45,024 nt of DNA, taken from contig CAZXIC010000006.1 of the NCBI GenBank assembly GCA_964640195.1, forward strand, positions 1-45,024, given 5' to 3'. Positions 7,870 to 15,900 of the stretch are shown piece by piece (positions within the stretch are counted from its first letter, which is position 1; each line of letters starts with the position of its first letter). Made by a program: the position numbers and the translations under genes. The notes below the pieces were generated by a model, which was given only the letters and a program-made list of their open reading frames with translations, ran no database searches and had not been told where the DNA came from. Source of the stretch: CAZXIC01 sp964640195. GTDB lineage: Archaea > Iainarchaeota > Iainarchaeia > Iainarchaeales > GCA-2688035.

Positions 7870-8247
7870 TTACCCGAACAGCTTTTTGAAGTATTCAATC
7901 ATTCTCTGGCACGCTTCCCCGACTGCGCCAATGCCCTTGTATTTGAACTGGTGCGTGTCTGGTGCATGCAATTGCTGCGCCGTAAGCTCTCCGGCGTTTT
8001 CAAATCCTTTTACAAAAACAGAGGTATCTGGGACAGCCCCTTTTGCCTTACTCACGTCTTGCCGCACGCCCGCAGCAAGAGTTTTTCCAATGGCTTTTCC
8101 CGCAGCAGCTGTTCCACTGCCTGCTTTCACAACCGCGATGAAAAAGGCTGCAAGAATGCACAGCCCTGCACCCAACGGCAAATCAACAGCGACGAAAAGA
8201 AGCGCTAGGACAACTAGGAAGAGGAAAACACTGCCAGGCAAACTCAA
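7870..8247 (-). CDS. Small membrane protein with a soluble C-terminal half
   Basis: A 125-aa protein, last gene of the small-membrane-protein operon. Two hydrophobic segments at residues 5-22 and 25-42 form a hairpin, followed by an A/G/K-rich stretch and a soluble region (residues 70-125) ending in an amphipathic helix (ACQRMIEYFKKLFG). The start is TTG at 8247, overlapping the TGA of the preceding gene by 4 bases (TTGA), so translation is probably coupled; a G-rich stretch just upstream can serve as ribosome-binding site. It does not clearly share the core seen in the four genes before it. Function unknown; the operon suggests a membrane complex. Confidence 0.8.
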   Translation of the reverse strand: MSLPGSVFLFLVVLALLFVAVDLPLGAGLCILAAFFIAVVKAGSGTAAAGKAIGKTLAAGVRQDVSKAKGAVPDTSVFVKGFENAGELTAQQLHAPDTHQFKYKGIGAVGEACQRMIEYFKKLFG

Positions 8248-8576
8248 AGCCCCCCAGGCAGCCCCCCAAAGCCTGTGTCAAAGCCGCCGCCGTACATGTC
8301 AGCGGGCATTGCCCCTGGTGCTTCTCCCCCCTTTTTCCCCTTGCCAATCAGCAGCCCCAGTATTATCAACCCAAACAAAACAAACGGCCAGTACTCCTTC
8401 AAATATGCCTTTGCAAGGAAAAGTACAACAGTTGACACGACCAGCAGAACTGTTGTGCTGACGCTTCTCATCGTCAGAACCATTACTGCAACAATTGCAA
8501 AAACCATCCAGTTCTGGTTGAACTGCACTGCAATCATCATCAGCAGCACTGCAACCATAAAAGTGAAGGTATCCAA
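8244..8576 (-). CDS. Small membrane protein with Gly/Met-rich tail (paralogous family)
   Basis: A 110-aa protein with hydrophobic segments near residues 5-35, 38-55 and 63-78, then K-G-K-K-G-G and a Gly/Met/Pro-rich C-terminal tail of about 28 residues. I keep the TTG start at 8576 because AAAGGTGA at 8583-8590 is a strong ribosome-binding site 6 bases before it; an ATG at 8558 lacks one. The core follows the same hydrophobic pattern as the proteins encoded at 8601, 8975 and 9330, which points to tandem duplication and divergence. It overlaps the next gene by 4 bases. Function unknown; the flexible tail would sit at the membrane surface. Confidence 0.8.
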   Translation of the reverse strand: MDTFTFMVAVLLMMIAVQFNQNWMVFAIVAVMVLTMRSVSTTVLLVVSTVVLFLAKAYLKEYWPFVLFGLIILGLLIGKGKKGGEAPGAMPADMYGGGFDTGFGGLPGGL

Positions 8577-8600
8577 CTTCGTTCACCTTTTGAAAGCCTG

Positions 8601-8861
8601 TCACTTATACACATTTATTTTCTCAAACACGCCTTTCCCGAAAACAGCGAATATGAATATTAATACCGGAATCCAGACCATGTCAGGGTGCAGGAAGAAG
8701 CCCAAATAGACAACGATTACCGCGAACAAGATTGCCAGCTTCGCGCTGCCCAGCGCTCTTTTTGCCCAGCTGAAAATCCAGATAAGGTAGAACAGCGCAA
8801 GCACTGTCCACCAGTCCTGCGCAAGGGTTACTTGGTTCAGCTGCAGCAGAGGCAAGAACAT
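8601..8861 (-). CDS. Small membrane protein (paralogous family)
   Basis: An 86-aa protein that is almost entirely hydrophobic. A short N-terminal segment precedes helices near residues 18-34, 40-57 and 60-78; the end is charged (KGVFEKINVYK). The middle reads RALGSAKLAILFAVIVVYLG, the clearest version of the L-G-S/K-x-x-L core found in its neighbours. The ATG at 8861 is preceded by GAGGG at 8871-8876 and by TATA-like sequences at 8876-8885 and 8903-8912, so a second promoter may exist inside the operon. No known family is recognised. Confidence 0.82.
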   Translation of the reverse strand: MFLPLLQLNQVTLAQDWWTVLALFYLIWIFSWAKRALGSAKLAILFAVIVVYLGFFLHPDMVWIPVLIFIFAVFGKGVFEKINVYK

Positions 8862-8902
8862 ATTTACACGCCCTCTTTTATAAGAAATTTACTGCCTTTC
8901 TC

Positions 8903-8912
8903 CATTATAAAA
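8903..8912 (-). promoter_or_regulatory. Internal TATA box ahead of the 8861 gene
   Basis: The minus strand reads TTTTATAATGG centred near 8907. The start would fall near 8881, leaving a 20-base leader that includes the GAGGG ribosome-binding site at 8871-8876. The 113-base gap between the genes at 8975 and 8861 otherwise shows nothing. Confidence 0.45.
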
Positions 8913-8974
8913 CCTTCCTAAGCCACGCAAAAGCATTTTTTCCCGCAGCCGCCTTTAAAGCCTTTTAGCCTGCC

Positions 8975-9307
8975 TTACCTCCTCAGGTTCATCCCGATTC
9001 CCCAAATCACCACGCTGGTAAGCGCAAAAGCCATGATGAAGTAAAAGAACACGTACATTGATGCAGTGAAGTAAGCCCATTTTATTACAAGGAAGTAAAT
9101 CAGGACACCGCTTATTACCAGCGAGAGGATTCCGCTTCCCAGATAGCCCCTCACGGTCATGAAGATGGTAAAGATGAGAATAATCCTGATTATTATGTCC
9201 GCTGCCGGAAACAGCATCATTACAATCGGCGGAATCAATGCGAGGACAAGGAAGGCTACGAAAATAAACAATATCATGTTCCCATGCTCGTTCATTGAAA
9301 AACCCAT
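8975..9307 (-). CDS. Small membrane protein (paralogous family)
   Basis: A 110-aa protein with about four hydrophobic helices (residues 10-33, 36-52, 56-75, 78-103) and a short basic end (NLRR). The segment VRGYLGSGILSLVISGVLIY aligns with the core of the neighbours at 8601 and 9330. The ATG at 9307 has a good GGAGG ribosome-binding site 8-9 bases upstream; a second in-frame ATG lies at 9295. It starts 22 bases after the stop of the 9330 gene, consistent with one operon. Function unknown. Holin-like or channel-like roles cannot be told from sequence. Confidence 0.82.
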   Translation of the reverse strand: MGFSMNEHGNMILFIFVAFLVLALIPPIVMMLFPAADIIIRIILIFTIFMTVRGYLGSGILSLVISGVLIYFLVIKWAYFTASMYVFFYFIMAFALTSVVIWGIGMNLRR

Positions 9308-9329
9308 TTTTTCTTCCCTCCAATTCTCC

Positions 9330-9719
9330 TCAGCCCATCGGCGGCCTTCCCCTCATCATGGTTGGCGGCGGGTGCATTGCGCCCCTCTTTGCCTTCAGGT
9401 CAAGGCCATGGCTGACTGGCTGCTCCGGCTGTCCGCCCATTCCACCAACGAAGAAGAAGTCAATCAAAATGCCGCTTACGCCAAACAGCAGCAGCATCAT
9501 CAGCACGTAAACCGAGCCAAAGAACCAAAAAGCGCCGAACAGGACAAACCAGCTTATCCCAAGAATCAGCACTATTGCCAGAGGCCCTTTTCCCAGGTGC
9601 ATTACGATGAAGCTTATTATGGTGAGCAAGACAAATATCTTCAAGACAAGGGTCATGTCTGAGAGGAACTCGCTGAACGAGAACAGGGCAAAGAGCAAGG
9701 TAAGCGCAGCCAACTCCAT
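9330..9719 (-). CDS. Small membrane protein with Pro/Met/Arg-rich tail, first gene of operon
   Basis: A 129-aa protein with hydrophobic helices near residues 3-20, 25-42, 46-65 and 68-90, then a soluble tail of about 37 residues rich in Gly, Pro, Met and Arg (AHPPPTMMRGRPPMG). The core (VMHLGKGPLAIVLILGISWF) matches the pattern of the proteins at 8601 and 8975. The ATG at 9719 lies 3 bases from a palindrome at 9722-9757 and about 37 bases from a TATA box, so the leader is very short and probably regulated there. The gene opens a five-gene run ending at 7870. Function unknown. Confidence 0.83.
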   Translation of the reverse strand: MELAALTLLFALFSFSEFLSDMTLVLKIFVLLTIISFIVMHLGKGPLAIVLILGISWFVLFGAFWFFGSVYVLMMLLLFGVSGILIDFFFVGGMGGQPEQPVSHGLDLKAKRGAMHPPPTMMRGRPPMG

Positions 9720-9721
9720 TG

Positions 9722-9757
9722 TTAAACCAGTAATTAGAATAGCTATTCTGGTTTAAA
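9722..9757. promoter_or_regulatory. Inverted repeat over the promoter of the small-membrane-protein operon
   Basis: Outer arms TTAAACCAG (9722-9730) and CTGGTTTAA (9749-9757) are perfect complements, and a 14-base perfect palindrome AGAATAGCTATTCT lies inside (9736-9749). The right arm overlaps the minus-strand TATA box (TAATTTAAA, 9753-9760), and the expected transcription start near 9730 falls inside the repeat. This is the layout of an operator for a dimeric regulator. A structural role in the mRNA is less likely because most of it would be upstream of the start site. Confidence 0.5.
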
Positions 9758-9773
9758 TTAGTTTTGCAGCCAC

Positions 9774-9929
9774 TACGCGGCAAATTCCGAGGGTGAATTA
9801 AGCCCATACGCTCACTTCGTTCGCTATGGGCTGTGCTCGCTACGCGGCAAATTCCAAGGGTGAATTAATCGGATTCAGCTTACGCTGAATCCAATATACT
9901 CGCGAGCCGGCAAATTCCGAGGTGAATTC
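9774..9929. repeat. Three spaced copies of a 23-27 base repeat separated by hairpins
   Basis: Copies lie at 9774-9800, 9841-9867 and about 9905-9928, sharing CGGCAAATTCC(G/A)AGG and TGAATT; the third lacks one G. The spacers contain palindromes: 9801-9808 pairs with 9825-9832 (AGCCCATA/TATGGGCT), and 9871-9879 pairs perfectly with 9884-9892 around a 4-base loop. The block fills the gap between the end of a giant gene (9940) and the small-membrane-protein operon. It may act in termination, mRNA end stability, or be an archaeal REP-like element. Confidence 0.7.
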
Positions 9930-9939
9930 TTCGCTCGCC

Positions 9940-12900
9940 TTAGCTTCCGAATCCGATGCAGTTCTGCCCTGCTACAAGCGACATCTCAAGGTCTTTAATG
10001 CTTGTGCGGTCTCCTCTTGTTTCATACAGCGTTTTCGGGTTCCACCAGAACGCTGTTCTTGTGCCTGTATTTATAACGCAGACATGACCTGCCTCTGTCA
10101 AGTCAAACACGTCCTGTATGCTGTTGACGCTGGCCTGGGCAAACACGCTGTTATGCGGCATCCCCATTATGCCATTCAGTTCAACGCTCTGGCTTTCAAT
10201 GCTGTTCGGCGCAATAAAGCGCAGTTCCTCCGGCTGGATGCTCTTCAGCGTATAAACCCTGCTTATCGGCGTATAGAACACGGTCTTTAGGTAAACGTCC
10301 CCAGCGTAATCCGCTTTCGGCCAGTCAGCCGCATAAGTAAACTGCCAGTTCGGCAGATTGTCCTCCTTAATGGCTTCCCTGTCTGGCTTGAAGTCAAATG
10401 CTTCAACAACTGGCACCCCAGTGTAGTCCAGGCACTGCCCCATGCCTTCCCAGAATGTAAGATTGCTTCCTGTTTCAAGCGGGCTGCCGCTTTCCCTCAG
10501 CTCATAGAATGCAGCAAACGGCTTGTCAGTTTTCGTATGGCTCATTTTCAGAACGGCAGGGGTGGCATAATTTGGATAGAATGCCAAATCCCTCTGGTTG
10601 ACTTCGCTGCTTTCCTCAATGCTCAACAGGAAGCCCCTGTTTGCAGCAGTCGCATTTATTTGCTTGAAGTCCTCAACTACCTCAGTGTTCAGCCTCATAG
10701 CAGGCGTGGAGCCGTATATCTCTCCCGTTTCAACCAAGTCGCCGGTGCCCAGTACCAAAACAGGGTCGTCAAAGTTTTCGTAGTTGACCCCGTAGCCCTG
10801 CCTGCCGTCCGCTGATTCCGCGCCGACATTGCCGTTGAATGGCAGGTAGTAGAAAATGCTGTTGGGGTAGGCTGCCTTTGTCAGGTAGAATTCCACATCA
10901 ATCTTTGCGTTGGGTTCACCGTAAACATCAAACAATTCCCAGTCGCCGCTGATGAAATCTATGTCAAGCACTATGTCATACAGCCCTGCATTTGGCAGCT
11001 GGTCTGAATCAACGTATCTCCTTGTGAAGTTGAGGTAGAACCTATCGGCAAAATAGTCTGCAAACTTTCCGCCCGGGTCGTCAGCGAACCACGCAGGCGC
11101 ATTGTAGAATCCCTTTGTGATGTAAAAGTCCGCGAAGTCTTTTTGGAAATCCTCGCTGTAGCTGTCTTTCATCAAATATGCCTTGAAGTGCAGCAACTTC
11201 CTCAATGCCTCCCTGTCGATAATGCCCGGTGTCCAGGCAATATCCTCTGCCTCGTCAAGGAAGTACTCTATTGCAGGCTTGCCGTCAAGCAGAGTTGTGC
11301 TCTTCGCAAGCCAGCAGCCTAAATCCACGGGCTCCAATATCTTAAAGCTGCCGTAGAACCCGTTTGTGTCCACAAACAGCGTTGTGCTTGAATTGATGTC
11401 TATGCTCATGCCGTAGTAATTGTCGCTGACAGACAGGTCTTTGAATTCACATTTCCCCTTCTTGCTCTGCTGTGCGCTTATGTCCAGTTCCCTGAAGCAT
11501 TTCCTTTTTTCTGCCGGAATGCTTACCCCCTCTGGGGGCGTTAGCTCAACGGTAATGCCGGCGGTCTGCGTTGAAACAGTGTCGTTCATCACCTCAAAAC
11601 TCACTTCAAGGTCTGCACTGCTTATGGTGCCGCCGACCTGCCTCAGCCCGATATGGCCGTTTTTCACTTCCCTGGTTCCGTATTGCTTGTTGAATTCCAA
11701 AACCGTTTTTGTAAGCGGGTTTGTCGGGCAAACCAGGTTGTCCTTGTTTACCCCCAGGAATTCACCAAAAGTGTATAGCCTCTTGCTCAGCTCGATGCTG
11801 AACTGCGTCGCGTCGCAGTAAATGTAGCCTTGGTTGTCGTAGTCGCAGGCGTTCGCCGGAATGCCTGCAATGTCATCCCAACGCCAGTTCAGTTTTATTC
11901 TTGGCAGGGCGCCAGGGCCGGTCCTTCCAATCAGCGTTCCCTGCGTGCATTCATAAGTGTCATAGCTTACCGGCGGGATTTCCTGTTCTGCAACTTTTGT
12001 CTCAAACTTAAGGTGGAACAGCTGGGTGTATGTAATTCTCTTTGCATCCTTTACATTGTACGGCCCGAAGTTGCTGCTCTTCCCGTAATTTGTGGGGTTT
12101 GCGTGGATGTGCTTCGTTGCGCTGACCTTTACAGTTGAATAGGTCGGCTTGGTGTCCTCAATGCCTAGGTTCTCAAATACGATTCCAACCTCCTGCTTCT
12201 CATTCTTTCCCAGCATTTTCATGTTTTTCATTGACCAAGCAGCCCCAATCAGCGGGTTATCCGGGGCAATGCTTCCGGCGTCCTTCTCAAGGTTCATTAC
12301 CCAGTCAGGCAGCGGCCGTGTGATATACTCCTCGCATGGGTCTTCCCCAAACAGCCCGCCGAGCAGGCCTCCGACGATTGCGCCGATTGCGATTATCGGG
12401 ATACAGACCGGGCAGAATGCAATCTCGCCCATAATGACTGGACCTGTTGCGATTTCCATAGGCAGAAGAATTGCCTGTGTCGCAAGACCGCCTATGAGTG
12501 CGCCAGTCATGCTGAAGCTCCCCTTTTCCTCGGCTTCCTTCCAGGCGCAGACGCTTGCCCTTACGTTAACCTGCTCTTCCACTTCCGTGTTTGTAAGCAC
12601 TGCGCTGTCCTTTGAGCCTGCGCCCAAAATCGTGAAAGCGTACTTGTCAAGGGAAAACGCGTTGTCAGCAGTTGGCTTTACCAGCACGTCGACAACGTGC
12701 ACTTCCCTGTAGCTGCTTCCAGGCACCCTTGCAAAAACAGTTACGCCGTACATTCCGGGAACGCTTTGTCTCTCGACCCTTACCTCCCTTGTGGACTGCT
12801 CGGAAGTGAGCGTGAAGTGTTCTGGGATAACGCCTATCCCGCCTTCAAGGGCTCCGCCCTTGCATCCGCTGTCCTGATAGCAGAGGTAGATCTCCACGCT

Positions 12901-15900
12901 TGTCTGGCCGCACTGGCTTGTGTCAATCTGGAAGGTTGCACTGTCCTGGCTTTCGCTCATTTCGACAACGTTTTCCGCCCCAGGATACTGGATGCACTGG
13001 TCTAGGTTTATCACGTCAATTTCGGCTTTTATTGAGCTTGGTGATGCTCCGACAAATGCCGGCCCTGAGTCAGTCACTACTTCCCCGTCAATTATCACCT
13101 CGAATTCAGCCCTTTCGCCGATGTGCCCGTGCTTCGGCGTGAAAGTAAGGACTGCGTAGTATGTTCCCTCTGCTTTGACCCTGTCGAACAGTTTTGACCA
13201 CACAAGGGAGCGCAGCACTGCTGTGTTGCTTGCGCCTGTTTCTGCCTCAGTAACTGTCAATTCAACAGTTCCAATTGCGTCGCCCAGCCACCCCAGCTTT
13301 GCCTGCAAATTCTCCAGCTCAATGAACCTGTTGCCGCTCATGCAGTTGTTCTGGACCTCGAACTCAACGCTTGCCCTGTTCCCCTGTGTTGCGGCAATCC
13401 ATTCCTTTTGTGTAATGCTGATGCACGGCGCGTTCTCAGGCAGCCCGCCAAGCCTGACATCTGCCTCCAGCGGTATGACAAAGTCCCAGCTTACGCCGGT
13501 TTCCGGCTGCAAGGCGGTAATGAGATACTCCCCCTCAAGCCTTTCGCTCTTCAGCAGCATTTCTTCCGCGTTTGGCCCGAGCACTGCCTTAAACAGCTGC
13601 AGGCTTTCGCTGTCCATCGCGGCTATCGTTGTGCCGATGTGCTGCTTTGTGAAATTCAGCATTGTCTGTGTGTCAAGCAGGCCCTTGAATCTGCCGCTCA
13701 GCCCAATAGCTTCTATCTTTACATCTTTGGCTATCAGGTTTTCTACGTCTACAACAAATAGCTGTTCCTTTGCGCCTCTTGTGTCAAGATTTGCCTTCAC
13801 GCTGTTCGGAGAGAAGCGCAGCACGTTGCCGTCAACAAACATTATAACCGGCTCTGCATAGTAGCCGGGCTTTTCAGCTTCAACGCTTACCCTTGTATTT
13901 GGCGAAAGGGCAGGCAGGCTGAATTCTGCAACGCCAAAGCCGTTTGTCATGTCAGTGTACACAAACTCTGTCTTGTCGGGATTGCTGACAGTGACTCTTA
14001 CAAGCGCGTCACTGATTTCAGCGCCCCAGCCAGCTGTTGCATCTTTTGCTGAGACAGTAATGTCCTGCTGCAGGTATGCCGGCAGCAGTTGCGGTGAAAC
14101 ATCTAACTGCATTTCCTTGTCTGAAGTGACGTGGGTGCCAACTGTCCTCAGGAACACAACCCTGCCGTCTGCAACAACTTTAACCTCAATTGAGGCATTC
14201 CCGAGCTTGGTTGCGGTAAATCGCACCTCTGCGCTGCTGCTCTTCCCCTTTGTGAACTCGCCTAAATCAATTGCCTCAATCTTCTTCACTGAGATGCCCT
14301 GTGCAGCTATTTCCTGCGCTGAAGCGTTCTGTATCTTGTAGCCTGTTATCGTCAAACCAACAGCAGTTATGTATAATTCGCTGTTTTCGTACCTTCTCTC
14401 GCTGTTGTTCAAAATGGCAAAGGTGAATTTGTAGGGGACACCGCTCCGCATCCGGTAAGGCTCGTAGATGTAAAGTCCCCTGTCTTCATCGAGTATGCTC
14501 TCGCCGCTGTAACAGAAGTCTTCTTGGCAGTCTGCAGGCGAGCCTTCCAAAAATTGCAAATCATATGTTTTTGCGTACAGCGCCTCTTTTACAGCAACGG
14601 TTTCAGCGCTGCCAAGGGTTTCGTCTTCTGGTGCCCTTACGTAGTAGCCGTCAGAATCAACTGCCCACGCCCTGTAATGCATTGTAAGCCCTGTGTAAGG
14701 GGTTATCTGGCTCTTAACCCTTGCCTCAAACCCAAAGAAGTAGTTCCTCGGCTCTAAGTCGCGCCAGCTGATGTTGACCCATTTTGCGTCCCCCATTGTA
14801 ATGTTCCGGCTGTCTTCCTCATAGCCCAGCGGCGGGGTAAAGGAAGTGCCCTTCAAGGGCGCGCCAATGTCTCCTGCAATGATGTCTTTTATTACAAGAG
14901 GGTCGTTTTCAAGGAAGCGCTCATCGCCAACCCTGAAATGAAATCCGCCCCTCCTGAAATCCGCTGCTTCCGGAATGCTTAACCTGAATTTCACAATATA
15001 CTTGTTTCCGGCGTTAAGCTGCTGGACCATATTCCCAGCAGAATCAAAAATCCCCTCAAACCGTATCGCCGGGTTGCCGAGAATAAGCCTCGGCTCAAGC
15101 GTTGCCTCAAAACCGATTAGCTGGTCGGGCCACAGCTGCTTGGGCATCGTCTGTACAGCCTGGTAGTCTGCATGGCTTACAACAACGTAAACCCTCTTGT
15201 CTGCCTTCAGCTCATATTGCCCTATTCCCTCTGGCAGGGGTATTTTCCCAAGGCTTTCCCCTGCCTCTGAGAAGAACTCGGCTTCTGCCTCGTGCACTGG
15301 CAGCATGTCCTCATCAACAGCTCTTACCTCAATCATGCTGTTTCCAATAAACAGCTGCACAGTGAAGTAGCTTACCTCCCTTATGTCTATCTCCCTGCCC
15401 TGCTCTTTGTTATCGCCATATGCCGGAAACTTTTCAACGTAAGCATAGTAGCTGCCTGCCTTCACTCCAGAAAAGGCTGCAACCCCATTGACATCAGTGA
15501 ATTTAGGGGAGTAGGGCGCAAGCATTCCGCTATCAAGAAAGCGCAACTTTACCTTCGCATTTTTAACAGCGATATCGTCCTCATCTACTACCTTTACCTC
15601 AATCCTGCCGCTGTTCACGGCAGTCAGGCGCTCCAATTCAATTGTGATATCTGCATCTAAAACATCCTGCAGCGTAACCTCCTCATACAAGTATTCATCA
15701 TGCATTGCAAACAGCGTGTAGTTGCCGCCCTCAGTCAAATAGAAAGTGACCTCTTCCGCGTCATCGCCAGTGCTCTTCTCGCTTAGTATCCTGTTGCTTG
15801 CGTCAACCAGCCTGACTCCTGCATTTGCAATTCCCTGCCCGCTGTCCTTGTCTACGACGCTTACATTAATCGTTGCCTTCACTGTTTTGCTTACAATCAC

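Noticed and set aside
7870..9719. Calling the small membrane proteins holins or a type IV pilus module
   Set aside because: Only hydrophobicity supports this; no diagnostic motif is visible.
9774..9929. Possible short CRISPR array
   Set aside because: There are only three units, the spacers are themselves palindromes, and no cas gene is present.
13175..13861. Long plus-strand open frames opposite the giant genes and others (for example 1436-2053, 5706-6389, 13175-13861)
   Set aside because: They have no ribosome-binding sites or recognisable motifs and mirror the codon structure of the real minus-strand genes.
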